Shown here: one piece after another, positions 1-6,738 of the stretch | How the letters are laid out: each line of letters opens with the position of its first letter | Position numbering within the stretch: the stretch's first letter is position 1 | Assembly (NCBI GenBank): GCA_034666985.1 | Contig: JAXDKS010000069.1 | Coordinates: forward strand, 142,424-206,423 | DNA: 64,000 nt | Reading direction: 5' to 3' | Source of the DNA: DATARR01 sp034666985 | Lineage (GTDB): Bacteria > Acidobacteriota > Thermoanaerobaculia > Multivoradales > UBA5704 | The notes under the pieces: generated by a model | What the model saw: the letters and a program-made list of their open reading frames with translations, nothing else | Database searches by the model: none | Told to the model about the DNA's origin: nothing | Translations under genes and position numbers: made by a program

Positions 1-1680
1 GATCCCCGTTCGGACCTCTTTTCGCTGGGCTCGCTGCTCTACGAGATGCTCACCGGAGAGGCGCCGTTTCGCGCCGCCTCCGCCGCGGCCACCCTGGCCC
101 GCGTCTGCAACTACCGCCCGCTGCCGGCGGGGCGGCTGTGCGCCGAGGTCCCCGCCGAGGTCTCGGCGCTGATCGAGCGGCTGCTCGAAAAGGAACCGAA
201 CGCCCGCCCCCGGAATGCCGACGAAGTTGCCGCCTGCCTCGAAGAGGCCACCGCAAGGATGGCGCTGCGACTGCCCACAAGGGCCGCGCCACGCCAAGGC
301 GAACCCAGGCCGCCACCGGCCGAAGCCACGATTGTCGAGGGACGGCCGCGGGGCGCGGACTTCGAGTCCTCCAGCGCCACCTTCCCGCGCGGCCGCCGGG
401 TCTTCCTGCGCTCTGGCGGCTTTGTCGCTGGCGCGCTTCTCCTCGTCCTGGCCCTCGTCTGGCAGGGCGGGCGCCTTGCAGCTCCGCACCGCACCGCCGG
501 CACATATGAGCTCTACGAGCAGGGCCTGGCGGCGCTCCGCCGCTACGACAAGCCGGGCAACCTGGACGAGGCGATCACGGACTTCCGTCAGATCATCGGC
601 CGCGACCCCAATCACGCGGCGGCCCACGCCGCCTTGGCGCGCGCCTGCCAGCTCAAGTTCGTGGGGCAGAGCAAGGACCGGATGTGGCTGGATCAGGCCC
701 TGCCGCTGGCCGAGCGGGCTGTAGCCCTCGACGGCTATCTGGCGTCGGCCCGGGTGAGCCTGGGATTGGTATACACCTCAGTCGGGCGTCTGGACGAGGC
801 CAGGCGGGAGATCGAAAAGGCGAGCCAGCTCGAGCCGGGCAACGCCGATGCCCAGTACGCCCTCGGCAACCTGTACGAAGCCCGGACCCAGCTCGACCTG
901 GCGGAAACCGCGTATCAGCGTGCGATCGCTCTGCGCCCCGACCGCCAGTTCTACGACGCCCTGGGCGCGCTCTACCAGCGCACCGGCCGACTCCCTTCGG
1001 CCATCGTGGCCTTCCAGAGCAGCATCCGCCTGGCGCCCGACGGCATTGTGGGCTACCGCAACCTGGGGACGGCCTACTATCTCCAGGGCGACCTGGCCCA
1101 GGCAGCCGCTCAGTTTCAGAAAGCGCTGGAGATCGAGCCCCAGCCGTCGCTCTACTCCAATCTGGGAACTCTCTACTTCGCCCAGGGGCTCTATCCGCAG
1201 GCAGCCCAGGCATTCGAGCAGGCGCTCGAGTTACCGGGAGGGGCCAACAGCTATCTCCTCTGGGGCAATCTGGGGGACGCCAGCCGTTTTCTCCCCGAGG
1301 GCGGCCCTCGGGCCCGCGATGCCTACTCTCGGGCCCTCCAGCTCCTGGCAGACCCGCTTCGCGCCGCGCCGCGGGACTCCACCCTACTAAGCCGGCGCGC
1401 GGTCTACCTGGCCAAGCGCGGGGACTGTGGGCCCGCCCTCGCCGCGGGCGGGGAGATCGAGCGGCTGGCGCAGAAGGACGCCACCGCCCAGTTCCGGCTC
1501 GTGGTCACCGACGAGGTCTGCGGCCGCCGCGATGCCGCGCTCGCGGTGCTCGAAAGGGCGCTGCACAACGGCTTTCCCCTGAGCGAAGTGCAGCGCGACC
1601 CGGAGCTCCTCGCGCTACGCGGCGACGTGCGCTATCACAGACTCCTGGTCCGGCTGACCCCCGCCTCGACCGCTCCGTGA
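1..1680 (+). CDS. Ser/Thr protein kinase with C-terminal TPR domain, 5'-truncated by window edge
   Basis: The frame is open from base 1, so the gene begins upstream of the window; about 559 codons are present. The first residues (DPRSDLFSLGSLLYEMLTGE) match kinase subdomain IX, where Asp stabilises the catalytic loop, and are followed by the C-lobe. A transmembrane segment follows at about codons 139-160 (GGFVAGALLLVLALVW), then a long run of tetratricopeptide repeats (for example NADAQYALGNLYEARTQLDL and GYRNLGTAYYLQGDLAQAAA). The layout is a cytoplasmic kinase, one membrane span and an outer or periplasmic TPR protein-binding region. This is a common acidobacterial and myxobacterial arrangement, and the gene at 58617-62021 has the same plan. 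Substrate is unknown. The kinase N-lobe and catalytic loop cannot be checked here. Confidence 0.9.
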   Translation, partial: DPRSDLFSLGSLLYEMLTGEAPFRAASAAATLARVCNYRPLPAGRLCAEVPAEVSALIERLLEKEPNARPRNADEVAACLEEATARMALRLPTRAAPRQGEPRPPPAEATIVEGRPRGADFESSSATFPRGRRVFLRSGGFVAGALLLVLALVWQGGRLAAPHRTAGTYELYEQGLAALRRYDKPGNLDEAITDFRQIIGRDPNHAAAHAALARACQLKFVGQSKDRMWLDQALPLAERAVALDGYLASARVSLGLVYTSVGRLDEARREIEKASQLEPGNADAQYALGNLYEARTQLDLAETAYQRAIALRPDRQFYDALGALYQRTGRLPSAIVAFQSSIRLAPDGIVGYRNLGTAYYLQGDLAQAAAQFQKALEIEPQPSLYSNLGTLYFAQGLYPQAAQAFEQALELPGGANSYLLWGNLGDASRFLPEGGPRARDAYSRALQLLADPLRAAPRDSTLLSRRAVYLAKRGDCGPALAAGGEIERLAQKDATAQFRLVVTDEVCGRRDAALAVLERALHNGFPLSEVQRDPELLALRGDVRYHRLLVRLTPASTAP

Positions 1681-1693
1681 GAAAGACATGGAA

Positions 1694-2173
1694 TCACGTG
1701 TTCGGCCCCACAACCATTTCGGGATCATGGCGGAAAAAGCGTTTGCTGTTATCAGTCCCAGTCGCTTGCACATAAAGGGTCAGCAGAAAACGCCCCGAAT
1801 CAGCGTTCACCGTCACCGGCGAATAGGTCCAGGAGCAGTAAGCGCTTCCGAAAAGGCTCTGAGAAGGATTTGGGTCGCCCTGCGGGTCCGCGGGTTCGTG
1901 GGAGCTCAACGGATCGGTGCTCTGTTGGTCCTTGACCGCTGCCTTGGTGGTGATCGAGAAGGAATCGATACTGCCCACCTGCCGCTCCTCCGCTGATGAG
2001 CTCACGTCGAAGATCCGAAAGGTGATTTCGGATTGGGGCTCCACCTGCTCAGTGCCCGGCCAGGTCACGGCTTCGCCGTTGATCTCCTTGAGAAGGCCTC
2101 CACGCAGGTAGCTCACGCCTTCGGTCTCAACCGCGTTCCAATCGATTCCAAGCTGCCAGACATACTTGGCCAT
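1694..2173 (-). CDS. Small cytoplasmic protein divergent from the PixA/AidA-like gene; function unknown
   Basis: Encodes 159 aa with no signal peptide or membrane segment. I chose the ATG at 2173 because AGGAG lies 7 nt upstream; the ATG two codons earlier would leave only 1 nt of spacing. The protein is beta-rich and hydrophilic and ends in YVQATG...FRHDPEMVVGPN. That C-terminal style (a strand, then a DPEM/DPxI turn) resembles inclusion-body proteins of the PixA/AidA group, and the divergent neighbour belongs to that group, so it may be a partner or distant paralogue. This is inference. A sigma-54-type promoter (2218-2233) lies just upstream. The coding sequence for VETEGVSYLRGG is echoed at 3281-3313 and 6683-6726. 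Confidence 0.75.
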   Translation of the reverse strand: MAKYVWQLGIDWNAVETEGVSYLRGGLLKEINGEAVTWPGTEQVEPQSEITFRIFDVSSSAEERQVGSIDSFSITTKAAVKDQQSTDPLSSHEPADPQGDPNPSQSLFGSAYCSWTYSPVTVNADSGRFLLTLYVQATGTDNSKRFFRHDPEMVVGPNT

Positions 2174-2217
2174 GATCATTCTCCTTTTGGTTGCGAACCT
2201 CTTTCTCCAACGCCTAC

Positions 2218-2233
2218 TGCAACGCGTGCGCCA
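2218..2233 (-). promoter_or_regulatory. Sigma-54-type promoter for the 1694-2173 gene
   Basis: Read on the minus strand the site is TGGCGCACGCGTTGCA. It has GG at -24 and GC at -12 separated by exactly 10 nt, against the consensus TGGCAC-N5-TTGCA. It lies about 45 nt before the start codon at 2173. Confidence 0.7.
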
Positions 2234-2262
2234 AGGGTAACACGTCCCGGCTCCAGAGACGC

Positions 2263-2322
2263 GGAGGTTGTCGGAGGTTGTCGGAGAGCCCGGCCCGACA
2301 GTCGGAGCTGTCGCTGACAACC
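2263..2322. promoter_or_regulatory. Putative enhancer (activator-binding) region between divergent sigma-54 promoters
   Basis: Contains two tandem copies of GGAGGTTGTC, an inverted pair TGTCGG/CCGACA (2279-2300), GACAG-TCGGA-CTGTC-like symmetry and outer GGTTGTC/GACAACC arms. It sits 33-93 bp upstream of the forward -24 element, the usual place for an NtrC-type activator. The sequence differs from the GTCCAGA palindromes found at 30.8-49.2 kb, so a different activator is likely. Confidence 0.5.
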
Positions 2323-2354
2323 GCCCATAACTTCCCTCCTCTCTGTGTATTGCC

Positions 2355-2370
2355 TGGCACGTCCCTTGCG
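2355..2370 (+). promoter_or_regulatory. Sigma-54 promoter for the PixA/AidA-like gene
   Basis: TGGCACGTCCCTTGCG matches the -24/-12 consensus TGGCAC-N5-TTGC with correct GG-N10-GC spacing, about 97 nt before the start codon at 2467. Confidence 0.85.
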
Positions 2371-2466
2371 ATTGCCCAACGTAGACATCACGGCGATCAC
2401 GCCAAATCATCGGCCATCGAGCCGGACGGTGCAAGCGCCGCGAATTCATGCCAAGGGAGGCACAAG

Positions 2467-3051
2467 ATGAACGAAGAGGACATGGTGACGGGCCCCAGTA
2501 TGGTGGGAATCGACGTTCTCCTCGTCGTTGACACTGCTACGATCAGAAAGTATTATGATGTAACAATGAAGACAAAGCCAAGCACTGACTCGGCGAATCC
2601 AACTTGGCTTCCAACCACTCTACAAACCCAGTTTCTATTCTGTAACAGCCCACGGGGCGTTTCGAACCAGGGAACTCACGAGCTGAGTTTCACCGCCAAC
2701 GCTTTCGACCTCGTTAGTTTCGCCGGCACCTCGATCGAGGCCAACTCGGATTCGGCGGTGATCGTGTATGGTCTCAAGAAAAGGTCGGATAAAAACGTAT
2801 TCAACGCATTCACTCAGAACTGGGTAGAACGCGAGAAAGCCGTCATGCCTGCCCAAGGTACTGGACTCCCACCTCTCTTGAAGCCGGCCACCTTCGCCAC
2901 CTATTCGGCCACGGTCTCGGGTTCCGGCGAGGAATCTTTCGATCTCTACTTCGCCCAATATTACTTGGCCGATGACGGCCAAACGCAAAAGCTGTATGGC
3001 TACTTCGTCTGGGATCCGAAGATCACGGTCACCAAACCGAATGCAACGTGA
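2467..3051 (+). CDS. PixA/AidA-family inclusion body protein
   Basis: Encodes 194 aa. The start ATG has GGGAGG 6 nt upstream. The sequence has the family layout: an N-terminal strand with VGIDVLLVVDTATIRKYY, a central FCN...GTHELSFTANAFDLVSF segment, and the terminal LYGYFVWDPKITV that closes PixA/AidA proteins (PF12306). Family members form methionine-rich cytoplasmic inclusion bodies in Xenorhabdus or are quorum/stress-regulated proteins such as AidA; their molecular role is not settled. There is no signal peptide, so it acts in the cytoplasm. It follows a strong sigma-54 promoter and is divergent from the small gene at 1694-2173. Confidence 0.8.
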   Translation: MNEEDMVTGPSMVGIDVLLVVDTATIRKYYDVTMKTKPSTDSANPTWLPTTLQTQFLFCNSPRGVSNQGTHELSFTANAFDLVSFAGTSIEANSDSAVIVYGLKKRSDKNVFNAFTQNWVEREKAVMPAQGTGLPPLLKPATFATYSATVSGSGEESFDLYFAQYYLADDGQTQKLYGYFVWDPKITVTKPNAT

Positions 3052-3063
3052 TCGGCGGCGCCG

Positions 3064-3156
3064 ATGACAGCGGACTCGCCTCTGGAGGCGCTCAGCGACC
3101 GCGAGCTGCAGGTGTTTCGCTTGATCGGGCAGGGCCGGAGCACCCACCATATCGCG
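3064..3156 (+). pseudogene. Fragment of a LuxR/NarL-type DNA-binding domain
   Basis: The 31 codons from ATG read as the first half of a GerE/LuxR helix-turn-helix: ALSDRELQVFRLIGQGRS followed by HHIA. The second (recognition) helix is missing and the frame then runs into low-complexity Pro-rich sequence. There is no receiver domain upstream. It looks like a leftover from a rearrangement joined to the end of the PixA/AidA-like gene. Confidence 0.65.
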
Positions 3157-3212
3157 GCTCCGCAGCATCCGGCCGTGACCGAAGCGACGGCCGAAGGGGG
3201 CGAGTTGGCCGT

Positions 3213-3237
3213 GGGCGGGGGATTTTCTCCCCCGCCC
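3213..3237. other. Perfect GC-rich hairpin without a T tract
   Basis: GGGCGGGGGA and TCCCCCGCCC form a 10-bp perfect stem with a TTTTC loop. It could slow polymerase after the 2467-3051 gene, but no U-rich tail follows, so I do not call it a terminator. Confidence 0.5.
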
Positions 3238-3280
3238 CCCCCACTACCCAGCATACGTGTCCCCTGCACCGCCCTGCGCG

Positions 3281-3313
3281 AGGCCTCCACGCAGGTAACT
3301 CACGTGGCCTCAA
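3281..3313. repeat. Short repeat, second of three copies
   Basis: GAGGCCTCCACGCAGGTAAC with ends that pair as GAGGCC...GGCCTC. It matches sequence inside the 1694-2173 gene (about 2091-2128) and the element at 6683-6726. Here it directly abuts repeat copy 2, as expected if the start of a second copy of the minus-strand gene was deleted down to this remnant. Confidence 0.6.
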
Positions 3314-3335
3314 TCGCGTTTTCTCCAACGCCTAC

Positions 3336-3351
3336 TGCAACGCGTGCGCTA
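3336..3351 (-). promoter_or_regulatory. Decayed sigma-54 promoter (remnant)
   Basis: The minus strand reads TAGCGCACGCGTTGCA; the same site in copy 1 is TGGCGC. The invariant -24 GG has become AG. No gene remains downstream on this strand, so loss of constraint is plausible. Confidence 0.55.
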
Positions 3352-3472
3352 AGGGTAACACGTCCCGGCTCCAGAGACGCGGAGGTTGTCGGAGGTTGTC
3401 GGAGAGCCCGGCCCGACAGTCGGAGCTGTCGCTGACAACTGCCCTTAAGCTCTTTCCCCTCTGTGGTTTGTC

Positions 3473-3488
3473 TGGCACATACCTTGCT
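3473..3488 (+). promoter_or_regulatory. Sigma-54 promoter for the 3586-6623 genes
   Basis: TGGCACATACCTTGCT is an essentially perfect -24/-12 element with GG-N10-GC spacing, about 98 nt before the GTG at 3586. Confidence 0.88.
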
Positions 3489-3585
3489 TTTGTCCGGTCG
3501 CAGACATCACGGCGATCACGACAGGTCATCGGCCATCGAGCCGGACGGTGCAAGCGCCGCGAACACGAGTGAAAAGGAGAACATT

Positions 3586-5427
3586 GTGTCAAGCACAAAT
3601 AGTGTTTCTGGCATGCCGAAACCCTCGCATCACCTGCGGGCCGCACACCGCTCCCGGAGGCACACCGGTCTTCTGTCGATGGTTGCTGCTGGGCTCCTCG
3701 TGACGGCCATCCTCGTGGTCGGGAATTCCATGGGGCACGCTCAAACCATCTCCAGGGACGACCTCCCCAAGGACGCGGATCTCACCTGTTCCGCCGACGT
3801 CAACAGCTGGTTCAAGAACGGCGTGCCCCAGCCGGCCGACGGCGTCAATTTTCCAGACGCCACGAACTGTGACTTCTATAGATGGTCGGAGCAGATGTTC
3901 CTGTGGCTGACCTCGCCGGACCCGGCCTCCAAGAATGGCGGCAGGGTCATCGATTCGGCGGAGTTCTATGACGTCTCGCTCCCCAATGCGGACGGTGAGC
4001 GCACTTTTCTGCCCCACGTTCCCGGCGCCCCCCTCCGGACTTTCAACTTGCGTTCCGCCCAGGCAGGTCCGCACGGGCTGCAGGTTCTCTTTGACAAGGC
4101 CGGCAAGATGTTCGAGATTGCGCCCACGCGAAAGGCCCCCAGCGGCAGGCCGCTGGTCCTCGACAAGCTCGGCAAACTGGTCGAGGTCGCGAGCGCGCGG
4201 ATGAAAGACGGTAAACCAGTCTTTCTCGACAAAGCCAGCCATCCCATCGCGAGCCCCAAACCCAGCCACGACGCCCTGGCGGCCCTGTCGCTCAAGGGAG
4301 CCAAGGCCACCGCACTGGCGTACAGGTTCATGATCGGTAAGACGCCGATCTTCCTCGACGCGGACGGAGCCGTGATCAACACCGCGGTAGGCCAGGCCGA
4401 TACTAACGGTGTCCTCATGGCACAAAACCGCTCGCTGGTCTACTATGTGACAATGGTTAACGACGTCTTCGCCTACTTCCTCACCGGAGCGAAGGACGAC
4501 GACGGTATCAAGCCCGACCCCACTCAGTTCCCCACGACTCCGGAAGATCTCCAAAAGGTCATCGACTTCGCCTCTTCGCGTGGCAAGAAGCTCAAGAACC
4601 CCCAAGCCCTCGCGATCGAGGTGAAGTCGTCCTGGGTCGAAGCCACAAGCCTTCCCAACCCGGACGACTACATCACGATGGAAGCGTATGTCCCGTTTTA
4701 CCACCACACTCCCAACAAGTGGGTGTTGGTTCCCAATGCGCCTCCACAGCACGTCACACTGGCCATGGTGGGCATGCACGTCGTCGGCAGCGTCAAGGGA
4801 AATCCGGAGATGCTCTGGGCCACCTTCGAGCACTTCGGCAACACTCCCAATGCCGCCTATGACTACATCGCGAGCGGCGGCCACCAGAAAACAGTCAAGC
4901 AGAACACCGCGGGGACCTGGCTGTTCTCTGCGAGCGACGCCACCGAGTTCAACGCCATGCACATGAAAGTCGAGGGCGGAAACATCGAAGGTGTTGATGG
5001 GCACGCGATCACTCGCAGCAACACCCTGCGCATGAAACCCTGGGGAGGAGCTTTCAACTCGAAACCCAACGGCAAGGTCACCTCGACCGCGGCCTCGAAC
5101 TCCGAAATCATCGCCATCAACAACAGCGTCCTCGGGCAGCTAAGCGCCGGGGATGTCCGCAAGAACTACTTCATGGTGGGAAACACCTGGACCAAGGGCG
5201 GCATAGCTCCCACCCGCCCTTACCCCGGTAGTGGAGCACAGGTTGAGGGACAAGAAGTGGGGACGAGCCAGTTGGCCAACTCCACCATGGAAACGTACGA
5301 CCAGGAGACTACTTCCTATTCGAGGTTCACGAATTGCTTCAGTTGCCACGCCCCCAAGTTCGAGGGCGACCCGCTGACTTCTGTAAGCCATATCTATAAA
5401 GGTTTGCTCCCGCTCCCGCCGGTCTAG
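3586..5427 (+). CDS. Exported protein with one C-terminal CxxCH haem-binding motif; function unknown
   Basis: Encodes 613 aa from a GTG with AAAAGGAG 6 nt upstream. A long basic N-terminus leads into a hydrophobic segment (LLSMVAAGLLVTAILVVGNS) ending GHAQ, so it is an exported protein or has an N-terminal anchor. The large middle region has no motif I can name; it repeats short strands around F.D..G (FLDKASHPI, FLDADGAVI). Near the C-terminus FTNCFSCHAPKF supplies a CxxCH site for covalent c-type haem. A single haem at the very end suggests a redox tail on a larger catalytic or binding domain. It is transcribed with the Ntn-hydrolase at 5469 and follows a near-perfect sigma-54 promoter. Confidence 0.75.
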   Translation: MSSTNSVSGMPKPSHHLRAAHRSRRHTGLLSMVAAGLLVTAILVVGNSMGHAQTISRDDLPKDADLTCSADVNSWFKNGVPQPADGVNFPDATNCDFYRWSEQMFLWLTSPDPASKNGGRVIDSAEFYDVSLPNADGERTFLPHVPGAPLRTFNLRSAQAGPHGLQVLFDKAGKMFEIAPTRKAPSGRPLVLDKLGKLVEVASARMKDGKPVFLDKASHPIASPKPSHDALAALSLKGAKATALAYRFMIGKTPIFLDADGAVINTAVGQADTNGVLMAQNRSLVYYVTMVNDVFAYFLTGAKDDDGIKPDPTQFPTTPEDLQKVIDFASSRGKKLKNPQALAIEVKSSWVEATSLPNPDDYITMEAYVPFYHHTPNKWVLVPNAPPQHVTLAMVGMHVVGSVKGNPEMLWATFEHFGNTPNAAYDYIASGGHQKTVKQNTAGTWLFSASDATEFNAMHMKVEGGNIEGVDGHAITRSNTLRMKPWGGAFNSKPNGKVTSTAASNSEIIAINNSVLGQLSAGDVRKNYFMVGNTWTKGGIAPTRPYPGSGAQVEGQEVGTSQLANSTMETYDQETTSYSRFTNCFSCHAPKFEGDPLTSVSHIYKGLLPLPPV

Positions 5428-5468
5428 GGTTTACGCAGCGCACCGCAAAAAACGAAAAGGAGATATCC

Positions 5469-6623
5469 ATGAGTGAAAACATTCAGAGGGTCTGCTCGAT
5501 CAACAACCGCTCGGACCAAGAGCTCACGGTACAGAGTGAGAAGCTCAATTGGGGTACGCTCACAGGCTCCGTCCGCCGGGCCGTGTGCGGAGCACTGGTT
5601 ACCGTCACCGCAGGGCTTCTCCTGTGGCAGCCGGCTGCCGATGCCTGTACGCGCGTCCTGTGGAACAACAATAAGCTCTCCGCCGTCGTCGTCGGACGGT
5701 CCATGGACTGGCCGGAATCCACCGAACCGGTGCTCACCGTCCTGCCGCGGGGCATGAAGCGCGACGGCGGTCGTGCCGGCTCAGAGGTGGTCGTCGGCTC
5801 CAACCCAGCCCAGTGGACATCCAAATATGGCAGTCTCGTAACGACGATCTACGGAATGGGCACCGCCGACGGGTTCAACGAGCGCGGCTTGGGCGCCCAT
5901 ATGCTCTACCTCAAGGACGCCGACTTCGGTCCGCGAGTCGCAAGCAAGCCCGCCGTGCAGGCCGGATTGTGGGCCCAGTTCCTGCTCGACAACGCGGCGA
6001 CCGTCGAGGAAGCCCTCGCGCTGCTCAACACCGTTCAGGTGGTGACGGTAGAGTCGCACGGCCACAAGGCCAACGTACACCTGGCGATCGAGGATGCAAG
6101 CGGCGACTCCGCGATCATCGAGTACGCCAACGGTGGACAGATCGTTCACCACGGCCGCGAGAACCGGATCATGACCAACGAACCGCTCTACGCCGTGCAG
6201 CTCGCGCTGCTGAAGGAGCATGACTTCTCCAAGCCGAGCAGCGCTACCCCCCTCCCCGGCAACGTCAGGCCGGAGGACCGCTTCCAGCGCGCCGCCTACT
6301 TCGCCGCGTTGCTGCCGTCCAAGCCGAAGAACGAGCGCGAAGCGGTGGCGGCTGTGCTGGCCATCGTGCGCAACGCGTCGGTTCCGTTCGGCGCGCCTTA
6401 CCAGGGCTTTGGGATCTACAACACCGAGTACCGTACCGTGACCAATCTCACCAACCAGCGCTACTTCTTCGAGCTGACGACAAGCCCCAACGTGTTCTGG
6501 GCGAACCTCCCGAAGTTCGACCTGACCCCCGGCGCCCCGGTGATGATCCTCAATCCGGACAACATCGAGCTGTCGGGGGACGTGACTGGAAAGTTCCAGA
6601 AGGCACCGACAGCGCCATTCTGA
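5469..6623 (+). CDS. Exported linear amide C-N hydrolase, choloylglycine hydrolase/penicillin V acylase family
   Basis: Encodes 384 aa; ATG has AAGGAG 6 nt upstream. Family enzymes are N-terminal nucleophile hydrolases that cleave amide bonds in bile-salt conjugates, penicillin V or acyl-homoserine lactones. Cys60, right after the signal-like segment VTVTAGLLLWQPAADA, would become the N-terminal nucleophile; RSMDW downstream supplies the conserved Arg and Asp. The motif NERGLGAHMLYL and the late Asn-rich NTEYRTVTNLTNQRYFFE strand are also family-typical. It is probably periplasmic. The gene follows the CxxCH protein by 41 bp and is probably in the same transcript. Substrate cannot be read from sequence; an amide or lactone signal is one possibility. 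Confidence 0.85.
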   Translation: MSENIQRVCSINNRSDQELTVQSEKLNWGTLTGSVRRAVCGALVTVTAGLLLWQPAADACTRVLWNNNKLSAVVVGRSMDWPESTEPVLTVLPRGMKRDGGRAGSEVVVGSNPAQWTSKYGSLVTTIYGMGTADGFNERGLGAHMLYLKDADFGPRVASKPAVQAGLWAQFLLDNAATVEEALALLNTVQVVTVESHGHKANVHLAIEDASGDSAIIEYANGGQIVHHGRENRIMTNEPLYAVQLALLKEHDFSKPSSATPLPGNVRPEDRFQRAAYFAALLPSKPKNEREAVAAVLAIVRNASVPFGAPYQGFGIYNTEYRTVTNLTNQRYFFELTTSPNVFWANLPKFDLTPGAPVMILNPDNIELSGDVTGKFQKAPTAPF

Positions 6624-6682
6624 GGAAATCCCAGCTCCTCGACCGGCTGCTTTGATGTTTTGCTACGCAAATCGGGTAGCGG

Positions 6683-6726
6683 GGGTGAGGCCTCCACGCG
6701 GGTAACTCACGCCTGCGGCCTCACCC
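6683..6726. repeat. Short repeat with inverted ends, third copy
   Basis: GGGTGAGGCC and GGCCTCACCC form perfect 10-bp ends around a core (TCCACGCGGGTAACTCACG) shared with 3281-3313 and with coding sequence at about 2091-2128. It lies between two convergent genes and could fold into a stem with a 24-nt loop. Confidence 0.65.
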
Positions 6727-6738
6727 TCGTAGCCGCAG

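Larger units (their letters stand above)
2203..2444. repeat. Direct repeat, copy 1: ~242-bp divergent promoter module
   Basis: Nearly identical to 3321-3563. The shared block starts at TTCTCCAACGCCTACTGC and ends at GCAAGCGCCGCGAA. It holds two opposed sigma-54-type promoters and the symmetric region between them. The most divergent part is around the forward promoter, between about 2330 and 2405. Confidence 0.95.
3321..3563. repeat. Direct repeat, copy 2: ~242-bp promoter module
   Basis: Second copy of 2203-2444. The symmetric activator region (3380-3440) is almost unchanged. The forward promoter is intact and now serves the 3586 gene. The reverse promoter is damaged (see 3336-3351). Confidence 0.95.

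Noticed and set aside
3213..3237. Rho-independent terminator
   Set aside because: The stem is perfect but is followed by C-rich sequence, not a T tract, on either strand.
3064..3435. Intact LuxR-type regulator
   Set aside because: Only the first helix pair of the DNA-binding domain is there; the remaining codons read through a Pro-rich stretch and the repeat copy.
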